Source: Craterostigma plantagineum
Taxonomy: Eukaryota; Streptophyta; Magnoliopsida; Lamiales; Linderniaceae
Assembly: GCA_027422505.1 (NCBI GenBank)
Contig: JAPQWV010000358.1
Location: 186,001 to 250,000 of the forward strand
DNA length: 64,000 nt
Reading direction: 5' to 3'
Numbering within the stretch: the stretch's first letter is position 1; each line of letters opens with the position of its first letter. A program made the position numbers and the translations under genes. Shown piece after piece: positions 23,222-33,740 of the stretch. The notes beneath the pieces were generated by a model. That model made no database searches. It was not told the origin of the DNA and worked only from the letters and a program-made list of their open reading frames with translations.

Positions 23222-23520
23222 GGACGTTCACGGCTTCGTCTAACCAGATTCACGGCCGTGACAACATTTGGTATTGAGAAAAAGCAGTTTCTGCCCGCAT
23301 TCACGGCTTATGTAGTCACCATTCACGGCCATGACAAATTCGAGCTTAAAAATCGACTTTCTGCTCGCATTCACGGCCTCTTACACCCACTTTCACGGCC
23401 ATGAATGGTCCTTCACGGCTTGGTAGGTCAGTGGTCACGGCCGTGACATCATCGAGCAAGAAAATGGCTTTTTGGTATCATTCACGGCCTCGTACAAATA
23501 CTTCACGGCCGTGACTGTTT
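23222..23520. repeat. TTCACGGCCGTGA palindrome array in Athila LTR
   Basis: About ten copies or half-sites of TTCACGGCC(G/A)TGA occur within 300 bp, at irregular spacing of about 20-60 bp. Pairs of TTCACGGCTT/CTC half-sites alternate with full palindromes. The surrounding sequence varies while the motif is kept. Confidence 0.75.
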
Positions 23521-23818
23521 TCCTGCAAAACAGCAACACCTTAAAAAATTCATATCTCTCAATCCAGACCTCTGATTGACAATCCCTTTTATAGAATCAA
23601 GATAAACAAGTCCTCTATCTATGGTTAAAATTCCAGGTCAATCGGACAAAGTTTACCCCATGATCATGGAGATGTATGAAACTGTCGCAAAACTACCGTA
23701 AAAACGTTTGTTTTTGTTGTGAAACCAAATTATAGTCTTAAAATTGTCGAAACGACTTCACTTATCATGCAAACAACTTAAACCTAACAAATATAAACGT
23801 AAGAAAATACGTTTATCA

Positions 23819-26130
23819 CCTATATGGACAAGTTCGTGATCGTATTTATAGACGACATCCTCATCTACTCTAAGACAAAAGAGGAACACGAACAACACCT
23901 ACGAGTGGTACTTGGAGTACTAAGGGAAAAGTAGCTGTACGCCAAGTTTAAGAAGTGTGAATTTCGGCTGGACCAAGTAGCATTCTTGGGGCACATCGTC
24001 TCGGGAGCAGGAATCTCGGTGGACCCGAGTAAAATCGAAGCAATTAATGACTGGCCGCAGCCAACCAACGTAACAGAAGTACGGAGCTTCTTAGGCTTAG
24101 CGGGCTACTATAGGAAATTCATAAAGGATTTCTCTAAATCGCCTCTACACTAATGAAGTTGACCAGAAAGAACACGTCTTTTCTATGGAGTGAAGAATGT
24201 GAACAAAGTTTTCAAGAATTAAAGAAGCGGCTCACTACAGCCCCAGTACTGACAATACCCTCGGGAACAGGGGGATTCTCCGTTTATAGCGATGCCTCGA
24301 AAAATGGGCTCGGATGCGTACTGATGCAAAACGGAAACTTAGTGGCATATGCCTCACGACAGCTGAAAGAGTACGAAAAGAACTACCCCACGCACGACCT
24401 GGAGCTCGTCGCGGTAGTTTTTGCCCTCAAGATCTTGAGGCACTACCTGTATGGAGAAAGGTGCGAAATCTACACCGATCACAAGAAGGAACTCAATATG
24501 AGACAAAGAAGGTGGCTAGAATTGGTGAAGGATTACGACTGTGCGATCAACTACCACCCAAGAAAGGCGAACGTGGTGGCTGATGCTTTAGGTCGGAAGG
24601 CAATAAGCATGGAACTCCAACGACTTGAAGTGGAGATCGTACCGTTAGGCGAGGTCGAGGTGAAGTTACCGGCCTTGACCCTTCAATCGACATTGCTAGA
24701 ACAAATCAAGAAGGCTCAGGAGAACGACGAGTTCTATCTCAAGATCAAGGGAGCGCAGACAGAACAACCGGCAACAGACTACTTATTTCGAGACAACAGA
24801 ACTTTGTACTACAATAACAGTTTATATGTACCGGATGATGCGGACCTTCGACAAACTATAATGGCAGAAGCACATACCACACCGTACTCAGTACATCCTG
24901 GAGCTACGAAGTTGTACAGGGACTTACGAACGAACTATTAGTGGCCAGGGATGAAAAAGGACGTAGCGATGTTTGTTAGCCAGTGCCTCACCTGCCAGCG
25001 AATTAAGGCAGAACACCAACGGCCAGGAGGAACGCTGCAGCCCTTACCGATCCCGGAGTGGAAATGGGACAATATAACGATGGATTTCGTGAGCGGATTG
25101 CCGAAGAACATGAAAGGGCATGATGCGATATGGGTGATTATAGACCGACTTACGAAATCTGCTCATTTTCTGCCAATAAGTACTACGTTCACCATGGAGC
25201 GATACGCGGAACTGTACATCCAAGAGATAGTACGACTCCATGGAGTACCACTGTCGATAGTATCAGATCGTGATTCAAGATTTTTATCCAAGTTCTGGAC
25301 GAGTTTACAAAAGCGATGGGGGCAAAATTGTTATTTAGCACGGCTTATCACCCGCAAACGGACGGTCAATCCGAGCGGACTATCCAGACCCTCGAAGACA
25401 TGCTACGAGCCTGTGTGCTTGATTTCAAAGGCAACTGGAGCAAGTACCTTCCACTGGTGGAATTCTCATACAACAATAGTTATCAAGCCACGACTGAAAT
25501 GGCTCCTTATGAAGCCTTGTACGGATGCAAGTGCAGATCTCCCATACATTGGGACGAGGTCGGTGAACGGGCGATGTTAGGCCCAAACCTGGTACGAGAA
25601 ATGACAGAAACATCGCAAGGATACGAGAAAGGATGCAGACAGCACAGAGCAGACAAAAGAGCTATGCGGATCGGAGACGCCGACCGCTAGAATTCGAAGT
25701 TAATGATTGGGTCATCGTGAAAGTATCGCCAATGAAGGGCGTTAAGAGATTCAGCAAGAAGGGAAAACTAAGCCCAAGGTACATTGGCCCCTTCAAGATA
25801 GTAAAGAGAGTTTGGGAAGTAGCGTACCAACTGGAACTACCAGCATCGTTGTCCTAAGTACACGATGTGTTCCATGTATCGACTTTGCGGAAGTACATCG
25901 CTGACCCAAGCCACGTACTAGTGAATGACTCGCTGCAGCAGCAGTTAAAGCCAGATTTGAGTTACGAGGAAGTGCCGGTAGAAATATTGATGCACGAAAC
26001 AAAGAGGCTTAGGAACAAGGAAATTCCCCTAGTAAAAGTACTGTGGCAAAATCAGTCGATGGAGGAAGCCACTTGGGAACGCGAAGACGAGATGAAAGTC
26101 CGTTATCCTGAATTGTTTCAAACGGGTTGA
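23819..26130 (+). pseudogene. pol: E3 pol: RT end, RNase H, integrase, chromodomain
   Basis: RT from [17 protein letters not shown] (catalytic IDD) with a stop near 23932 and a frameshift near 24137. RNase H is in 24153-24941 ([28 protein letters not shown]), with about eight residues lost in frame after IYTDHK. A Trp-to-stop change sits at 24939. Integrase covers the zinc finger (H..H, CLTCQ), [20 protein letters not shown], then a frameshift near 25310, [11 protein letters not shown], another shift near 25610, [11 protein letters not shown] and a stop at 25855. The chromodomain-like end ([23 protein letters not shown]...EATWERE) runs to 26130. Dead copy. Confidence 0.9.
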
Positions 26131-27109
26131 TTTCGGGGGCGAAATCCTCTTTAAGGGGGGATGTAGCACCCGGGTCCTCGTAAGTATTAGAGGCCAATAA
26201 ATTTGCATAAATGTTGAAATGTACATTTTGTGCAATTATTCTGTGCTCGTGTGAATTATGTGAAATTTGCGTGTTATAATGCGTACTTAATTTACTAGGT
26301 GAAAATAGGTGCATTTAAATTGTGCTAAAATTTGCTTTGGACTAGGTTAAAACCCAAAACTTAAGTTCAAGTCAATTTATACGCTTGGACCAAATAATAT
26401 ATTTTAAAACAAAGGAGCCCAAATCTAAGAGGGTTTAATAACTAATAAGGCCCTAATAAATTGATTTCTTTGGTCCAAATAAAGTTAGGAAAAGGGTGCA
26501 CCCTAATTACTAATGGGCTAAATTCACACTTAGGCCCAAGAACCTTAGAAGATATTTTGTGAAGCAAGATTCCCCAAATCCAGGAGAACCACGTCTTACT
26601 TAAGTCCACCACTTGCCAAATCCTAGGATATTCTCTCCGAAAAACCACTACGTAATTCCTCACTCTAACAACGACACAAGAAAGAGAAAGGAGAGGACGA
26701 ACTCAAATATTTGAGAAGGTTTGAAACTTTCCAAGTTCCCTACGAATGTTTAGCATGTATTTTTGGACCTAAGTAATGGTTAATGTTAGGGATGAAAACA
26801 AAAGAAAGCCATCGAAACATTTTCAGTGAGTAAAGAACACACAAGAACTTGAGGAGAGGAGGGAAGAGTTCGACCTAAAGGCTTGGAATAGGTAAGAATT
26901 CTTACTCCAATCTCTAGCCTCCTTGATTTGGCAATAATGCTTCTTGAAGATTATAGGCACGAAAACATTAATCTATTTCTAGGTTCCGTGTGTAAATCTG
27001 AATCCTCATTTCGACTTGTTAGCTTTAGGCCATGTTTAGGGAACTTATGAAATTTGGGAAGCCAAATTATTAGTTTAGTTCGGGTAGATGAACAATTGGA
27101 GCTTTCAAT

Positions 27110-27740
27110 CGAAAGTAGAAAAAGAAATTGCACCTAGTTTCGGGCGAAACTGGGATGCCATAATACCTTCAATCGATCGAAAGTGAGCAAATCGATCGAA
27201 ACCAACCCTAAAAAGCTAACATTGATCGAAACCTCATCTCATACCACATTTAATCGATCGAAAGTGGTTAATTGCATCGCTTAGTATCGATCGAAACGGG
27301 GTGACGCCATGCTGACGACAGAGCACGGCGAAACCCACTCGAAACTCCGTCCTATCGATCGAAAGTCATCCTCACCTCCGCATAGTATCGAGCGAAACCT
27401 AAATCAATCGAAACTCTATGAGTAGTTCGATCGAAACACTGATGATGGCACGCCGACATTAGAACACGGTGAAAGTGAACCTTCGATGGACTTTCGGGCG
27501 AAAGTGACCACATGCATGCAAAATTGATCGAAAGTGACGAGAACTGACGTCATCATGCGGCGAAACTCACATGGCGTTCGTGGTTTCGATCGAAACCCTA
27601 CTAATTATGAGGGAATATGGTGAAACCTATGAAAATTAGGAGTCAATTGAGCTAATTGAATTAAGTAACATACAATTCGATCGAAAGTGGGAAATACTAC
27701 AAAGCATCGATCGAAACCGAGACACTAATGAACTTTCGCC
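27110..27740. repeat. TTTCG(NN)CGAAA motif array in E3 LTR
   Basis: About 20 copies, half-sites or variants of TTTCGATCGAAA (also TTTCGGGCGAAA and CGGCGAAAC) in about 630 bp. The outer TTTCG/CGAAA arms are kept while the two central bases vary. The same motif fills the LTRs of E4. Confidence 0.75.
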
Positions 27741-27995
27741 GAGATAAATAGTTAGGGATGGATTTGATACTGACATGACTTAGAACGAAAATTGGGCAGG
27801 GACTTAGTGTAGACTAAAATTGAGTAAAATAGGTCTTAGCGAAATAAAATTTCTTAAGCAATTGGAAAGACGAAAGCTAGTTACTTTAATGAGATTGGCT
27901 AAGAAAGATTGCGTACTAACGTTTCAACTATTTTATTGAAGGTTGTACGTTAGGAAATTCCACGAGGGAGCGAGCTAGTTTAGCGTGGACGACAG

Positions 27996-28804
27996 GTATG
28001 TAGAAATCCAACTACAACACATAACTTGCGTGTTATACGTGACTATGTGCCTATGTGATTTCGTGATTTCGTGAATCAGTCGTTATGCCTTCCTGTGGTA
28101 AGCTTAAATTGCATTTATTTTCATACGCATATCCATGTGCATGCACGAACTCATGGGGAAGGGTCGTGGGGTTGAGTGTGCATGATGATATGTCGCTTGT
28201 ATGCGACGAGGACTTGCCGATATGGGCAAGTGCGTCGACTCACAGTTGAGTCAGGGGCTGTCTCCTATGCTACCAGGGCGGCGTTTAGCATCGTCATACT
28301 ATTATTGTAGATATATATATGATGATATCCTGCGGATAGGATTTGGGCATGGCCCATGGCGGTAAGGTGCGACCTGGAGGGTGCGACCTGAGGGTGTAAG
28401 CGACACAGGGTTGAACCCTGGTGTAGGCGACCTCAGCGTGGGCTACCAGCGTGAGTGACCGTCGGACAGTCAGGGACGACCGGGTTCATATGGCAACCTA
28501 GGGGAACGATGTGCATCCTAGGGTTTGGCCATCCGGCGTGGACCGCTATCGTACTGTCCCTGAGGGACGTGAGCTCTTGTGGTGCATAGTGAGATTAGCC
28601 GAGGGCCCTGAGTATGTAGTACGATTGTTGAATGCATCGGCGTGAGGATCGCCTTTGCGAGTGTTTTATGCATCGGCGCGGATCGCCTTTGCGAGTGTCT
28701 TATGCATCGGCGTGGATTGCCGTTGCGGGGGAGTGACACGTGCATACATGCATGATTTCTGCTTACTAAGCCTCGGTGGCTCATTTTTATGTTATGTGTT
28801 GTAG
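27996..28804 (+). other. intron-like segment inside E3 LTR
   Basis: Donor-like CAG|GTATGT at 27996. Acceptor-like TGTGTTGTAG|G at 28804, preceded by CTTACTAAG, a plausible branch point, and a T-rich run. Length 809 bp. Flanks match the corresponding sites in E1, E4 and E6. Confidence 0.5.
28634..28735 (+). repeat. three short tandem units in E3 LTR
   Basis: Units of about 34 bp, each with ATGCATCGGCG, GATCGCC or GATTGCC, and TTTGCGAGTGT, repeated three times upstream of the acceptor-like site. E6 carries the same unit three times on the opposite strand. Confidence 0.75.
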
Positions 28805-29231
28805 GCACGAGCGACCACGGTATGTGATCGCTTTTGAAGGCAAGGCCGATCTTTTGGAGCTTCGCGCTGCTTTTGGGGTGGACGTGTGTGTATGGATGAC
28901 GACCTGTGAGGCCGGGCGCATAGGAGACTTTTGCTGTGCCGACACACCTTCGCCTTGTAATGAGATCATGTCTTGAACTTGGTGTTCGACATGTATTCTT
29001 TTGACCTGTACAGAGCATTGTTCCGATATATTAACAGAAAATGAAAAATTTCATACGCATTTTCAGTGCACATTATCGTATACAACTCGCCAGGCACATA
29101 GGAATCCGCTAGAATGGGTAGTTAGGGAGTCGGGAGCGTGACAGTTCCTCTACCTAACTGAGATATTCAGAAACGTTTACTCGTTCATATCAAAGAACAT
29201 GAGATGTATCTGATCTATACCGTCTTAAGTG

Positions 29232-29313
29232 GAATTACACCTTCAGTGTGTGCGATTTACACACAGTAGCGGGATTACACCTACAGTGTGTGCGATTTAC
29301 ACACAGTAGCGGG
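29232..29313 (+). repeat. 40-bp tandem repeat in LINE-b leader
   Basis: Two near-identical 40-bp units (29234-29273, 29274-29313), each containing CAGTGTGTGCGATTTACACA, an imperfect dyad. They lie about 165 bp before the first ORF1 ATG and may be promoter modules. The rest of 29144-29476 shows nothing recognisable. Confidence 0.75.
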
Positions 29314-29476
29314 TTTTTCAAAATTTGGTGTTTCTCAACGCGGTTTTATCGTCCGATCGCCGTTGTTTCCGGCCACATCTTCATGGTGTAGCTGGCCGGT
29401 GTGTCGGAATCGAGGGGAAGGGATTATTGCTGCGAATTTTGTGATCTACTTAGGGTTTTGCTGTTAGGAGTATCTG

Positions 29477-31452
29477 ATGGCATCCTCATCTGATGGATCG
29501 AGGGTGGCGCTTACTGCGACGAACATGGATGTGCGAGGGACGTTGTCGATGGAGGATAGGGTAGGAAACGGATCTGAATTGGAGGAGGCAAAATTCATGC
29601 TTGGTAATGCCGATAGTGAGGAGATCGGTACCACTCATCCGAAGGCCGGGGATTCGAAGAGCTGCCACGCGAAGCTCCCTGCTATGCCGGATCTGGAGGA
29701 GCTGTGTGCGACATACCCACAATTCACGATGTGCTTTGACGGGAACTATTCCGTCAATTGATGGATCAGATACAAGGCCCCAAGGTGGCGGCTGCTGGGT
29801 TATTGGGCCGCGGTGCTGGACCGCCGATCTCAGCCATGGCTGAGGTTAGATCTGCTCGGGATGGGGGACGGACTGTTTCTAGGGTTTCCTGATGTTCACC
29901 TACACGTCATGAGGGAGGTGCTGTACCGATCCGTGAAATCCTCCGTCATAACACACGCCCAAGGCAATGGGGTCGGCCGGATACACCTCCACCAGTGCGG
30001 TGGCTGACGGTGATGAGGTGCGTCAACATGGGATCTACTGAAGACGATGAACAAGTGGATGCTGAAATTGATATTGATGATCAGGGTAACGTCGCTGAGG
30101 CGGCGACTGATGAGAGTGCGCCTAGGGTTTCTAGCTTTGGGCCGGTAGTGGTGCAACCCGGGCTGCCAGCAGTGGGCCCGTACATGGGACAAAAGGACCA
30201 GGCCACGGCTTTGCCGGCGTCGCCGAAGGTGGGATTGCTGTCGACAGGAGGGGGCCTGATGGATCATGGTGAGCTCCCTAATAAAGAAACATGCCATGGC
30301 GTCTTCTCCCGCCCAGGGCCGTTGCGACAACATGCAAACGATTCGACAATTCCATCGTCCTATGCGGCGGTGGTTGCGGGGTCTAAAGCTACAGTTGACA
30401 GTGGTTCTCGAACTGGAGCTAAGGGTATGAAACTGGGATATACGACGCCATCCATTGTCGATAGGGTGGGAGAGGCTCGGCCAACAAGAGAAGTGGCGCG
30501 CCGGGGAATAAATCGATGGGTACATACTTTGGTGGGATATTTCTTGGGAAAAAAGCCATATTTTCCCTTTGTCGAGCGCTACCTACGGTCCATATGGCGC
30601 GAATTAGCGGAAGTTCGTTCAACCTTAAATGGCTTCTTTATGTTCCGCTTTGAATCTGAGATGGCGATGACGGAGGTCTTGGAGGGAGGGCCTTGGTTGA
30701 TGTACGGGCAGCCCTTACTCTTGGAGACATGGAAGCCCAGAATGTCTTTTGAACGAAAAGAGATAGTCGAGATACCGTTGTGGGTGAAACTTTGGAATGT
30801 CCCGTGTGAACTATGGATGCAGGAAGGACTAGGGGTAGTTGCGAGTGTGGTTGGTCGTCTAGTATGTGCGGACGGCGTTACAACAAGAGGGGATAGGATT
30901 GACTACGCACGCATATGTATTATGAAGACACTATCGGATCCTTTTATTGAAGCATTCAATGTTAGAATGCCATCTGACGATGGTGGTGATGACGAGCTTA
31001 TTCCCATCCGCGTCGAGTACGAATGGAGACGCACCAAGTGTACGACATGTTCATCGTGGAGTCATGGGGAGGCGCGCTGTCCAAAGCGCCCGCAAACTGT
31101 TGAGAGGACTAAGGCTACGCCGTGCCAGGAGCACTCGCGCGCTGTTGGGGAACTGCTATCACAGGAGAACCGATCTTGGCCGAACAGACAACGAAACATG
31201 CTGATGGGGCACCAGCCTCACAACAAACAGGTTAAACGGAGGGAGCGTGGCCTTAGGAGGTTGCAAGGGCGACCACATGAGGAGTGGCATCAGGTCGGGG
31301 CGAAGGGAAAGGCAGTCATGGTGACTAGACCTGGTAAGGATTCTCGGTCGGAAGGTATCCGAGTGGAGATAAGCTGTGGGGAGACGAGTCGATCGCGGCA
31401 TACCCTAGAGGCGCCACGGATGGCGTGCCATCCGACTACCCGGCTGGAGTAA
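29477..31452 (+). pseudogene. LINE-b ORF1 (RNA-binding protein)
   Basis: ORF1 of plant L1-type LINEs binds element RNA. A first block 29477-29761 (95 codons) stops; about 230 bp later a second frame runs 29995-31452 (485 codons). The second block has an acidic N-terminus (EDDEQVDAEIDIDD) and a DUF4283-like region (VGYFLGKKPYFPFVERYLRSIW, NGFFMFRFESE, VLEGGPWLMYGQPLLLETW, IPLWVKLWNVPCELW). A CCHC-type zinc knuckle follows (CTTCSSWSHGEARCP, about 31037-31081), then a basic tail. The two blocks were probably one ORF before frame damage between 29759 and 29995. Confidence 0.82.
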
Positions 31453-31610
31453 GAGAATGACCATAATCGCTTTGCGATATTGTGTGACGTGACGGAAGCA
31501 ACGGACAATCTACTACCTCAATCGGGCCCTAAAGACACCGCAGCCCATGATGGGCTTCATTCATAGCGCTGGCTGCATGGTATGTACGTGTTCTTAACAA
31601 ACAAGACCAC

Positions 31611-32372
31611 ATGAGGGCGGTGGGAGATCTGATAGCGAAGGAGCAGTTGTGTATGGTAGGGCTTTTGGAAACACGGGTGGCTGTGTCTAATGCAGGGTTT
31701 ATATCGAACGACATTAGACCACAATGGCGTTGGTTTTTTGATTATGATGATGGTCCATTGACGCGGATTTGGCTAGGGTGGGACCCTTCAATAGTCACAG
31801 TGGATATACTTGAGATCTCCACTCAGGCTGTTCATTGTCGTGTGATATCGCTGGAGAAGGGACAGGTGCTGTTTGTCTCGGTTGTGTATGGGAAGTCCAG
31901 GAGGGAGGAGCGGCTTCCTTTGTGGGAAGAATTGATGGTTATGTCCCAGGCACGGGTGGCGGATGCATGGATGGTCCTGGGGGACTTCAATGCAATATTG
32001 CACACGAGTGAGGGACGTGGGGGAGCTCCAGCTAGGCAGGATATGGAGGAGTTTCAATCTTGTCTAGTAGGGGCGGATCTTGCCATGATACCTACGACGG
32101 GCCAGGTTTTCACGTGGTACAATCAGCAGAGGAATGGCGCAGGAATTTGGAGGAGACTCGATCGCATGGTGGCCAACCCACGGTGGTTTGCACACTATCC
32201 TGATTCTGTCTGTAGAGGTGGGTTGCCATCGACCTCAGATCAGTCGCCCATTATTTTGGGCGCAGTTACGCCGCGACGCTGTAAGGGGACGTTTTGCTTT
32301 GAGAATTTCTTGACAAAGGATGATGCCTTTTTGGAGCAAGTGCAGTGCATTTGGAGTATGCCGCTTCATTGA
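31611..32372 (+). pseudogene. LINE-b ORF2, endonuclease domain
   Basis: Apurinic-type endonuclease that nicks the target DNA. Visible motifs: the acidic metal-binding Glu in GLLETRV (near residue 23), W..V.GDFNA (near residue 125), RLDR (near residue 184), and SDQSPI at 32235-32249 where the family normally has SDH. The catalytic His codon is thus Gln, which should abolish nicking. The frame stops at 32372 before RT, so ORF2 is also broken here. Confidence 0.87.
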
Positions 32373-33740
32373 AGATGTTGAAATTGATTTTTCAACAGAT
32401 GAGGAGGGCTAAAGGAGATTTACCTAAAAATGTCGCCGAAGCGAAACGATTCCTTGAGCTTGCACAGGAATTCTCATCACGCTTTCCAGACAAAGGGTCT
32501 CTTCTACGATCTAGAGAGGTTGTGTCGTGCGCTGTATGCTAAGGCAGTAGATGTGGAACACACGGCGGGCTACTAATTGAATTGTTGCTTTGTAAGATGC
32601 TACGGGGGCCTTGTTGGAAGAACCGCTCCAAGTTGAGGGGGAGATGGTTGGGTTCTACCAGGACCTTTTAGGTCACACTGTCCATTCGAGTCCGATAGCA
32701 GTGGCAAACGTCCAAGGGGCTGTTAGTCGCACTCTTTCCCCAGCGACTGCACAAGCTATGATATGCTCAGTGGAATAGAGGGAGGTGCGTGAGGTGCTGT
32801 TTTCTATGGGGGATGAGAAGGCGCCTGGACCAGATGGGTATACAGCTGCCTTTTTCAAGGCGGCCTGGGGTACAGTGGGAGAGGAGGTGGTGCGGGCTGT
32901 ACATGACTTCTTTACGACGGGCAAACTTCTGAAGGGCCTTAATAGTACCGTAATCACGTTGATTCCCAAGACTGAGACGCCGTGCAGAGCAATCGATTTT
33001 AGGCCTATCTCATGCTGTAATGTGCTGTACAAGGTTATCTCCAAGATTTTGGCGAACAGACCGAAGCTGTTTCTGCAGGATTGGTGCATGGGATGCAGAC
33101 GGCGTTATACCTGGTCGGCGCATCAGCGACAATATCCTATTGCCACGGGAATTGTGTCTTGGTTATAAGTCGAAGGGAAGGCCGCCACGAGCCATGTTCA
33201 AGATTGACCTTGCTAAGGCTTATGATAAGGTGGAGTGGACATTCTTATTGGCTGTTTTGGAGGCAATGGGATTTCATCCAACCTTCATAGGGTAGATTCG
33301 AGCTTGTGTGACGACGACGGTTTTTTCACTTAACCTGAATGGCCAGGTGGTCAGTTTCTTTGAGGGGAAGCGGGGACTTCGACAGGGAGATCCCATATAT
33401 CCCTACCCGTTTACTCTGATTATGGAGGTGTTGCATCGGATGATCTCCTTATCTATTTCTGAGGAACCAAGATTTACTTATCATTAGAGATGTGAGTCGA
33501 TGCGCTTGGCCTAACTGGCGTTCGCGGATGATCTTCTGCTCTTCAGTCATGCGGATGTAGTGTCGATAGGGGTGCTGAAGGACGCTCTTGGGCGCTTTGT
33601 GGCTCTATCAGGGTTATTCCCAAACCCGGACAAGAGCGAGATGTACTTGTCACGTCGGGCAGAAGGGCTGACATCACATATTCAGGCACTGATGGTGTAT
33701 CGAGTGGGACAGCTTCCAGTCCGCTACCCGGGGGTACCGT
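32373..33740 (+). pseudogene. LINE-b ORF2, reverse transcriptase domain
   Basis: Follows the endonuclease after a region with stops (32520-32780). RT motifs: EKAPGPDGYTAAFFK (32815-32860), FRPISCCNVLYKVISKILANR (near 33000), a frameshift near 33060, FKIDLAKAYDKVEW (33200-33240), a stop at 33294, RGLRQGDPI (near 33370), the catalytic AFADDLLLFS (33518-33547), then PNPDKSEMYLS. The E4 insertion interrupts it at RYPGVPL. The frame needs several shifts. An open frame reaching 34102 is chimeric with the LTR and is not a gene. Confidence 0.87.

Larger units (their letters stand above)
6246..23818 (-). mobile_element. Athila-lineage Ty3/gypsy element, 3' truncated, split by a Sirevirus
   Basis: Minus-strand order: 5' LTR (21949-23818), tRNA-Asp-type primer site (21925-21942), gag-protease (19486 to about 21835), then pol (6246-9050) on the far side of the Sirevirus at 9051-19480. 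Target duplication CCTCT on both sides of the copia element confirms the nesting. Pol breaks off inside the integrase C-terminal region at about 6245, so the env-like region and 3' LTR of Athila are gone. The LTR's outer end at 23818 abuts gypsy E3. Confidence 0.9.
21949..23818 (-). repeat. 5' LTR of Athila (1,870 bp)
   Basis: On the minus strand it starts TGATAAACGTATTTTC at 23818 and ends GCTCGATCA at 21949, next to the primer site. A TATA-type site lies at 22961-22970 on the minus strand. The 5' quarter holds an array of CACGGCCGTG palindromes. The partner LTR is missing. Confidence 0.9.
23819..29143 (+). mobile_element. Ty3/gypsy element E3, 3' half
   Basis: Starts mid-RT where the Athila LTR ends and runs through RNase H, integrase and chromodomain to a polypurine tract (26151-26161) and one LTR (26162-29143). 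Pol is close to that of E6, and the LTR tips are the same (TGTAGCACCCGGGTCC / GTGACA). The LTR interior differs, so E3 is a sister family. The 5' half is not in the window. The bases after the LTR are GTTCC. Confidence 0.88.
26162..29143 (+). repeat. 3' LTR of E3 (2,982 bp)
   Basis: Follows the tract TTAAGGGGGGA (26151-26161), starts TGTAGCACCCGG and ends GGGAGCGTGACA. Contains a palindrome-rich zone, an intron-like segment and a tandem repeat, described separately. The rest (26162-27100) is AT-rich with no gene. Confidence 0.9.

Noticed and set aside
28518..29018. 166-codon minus-strand ORF in the E3 LTR
   Set aside because: Lies wholly in LTR with low-complexity His/Arg composition and no relatives recognised; the same region in other LTRs is not kept open.
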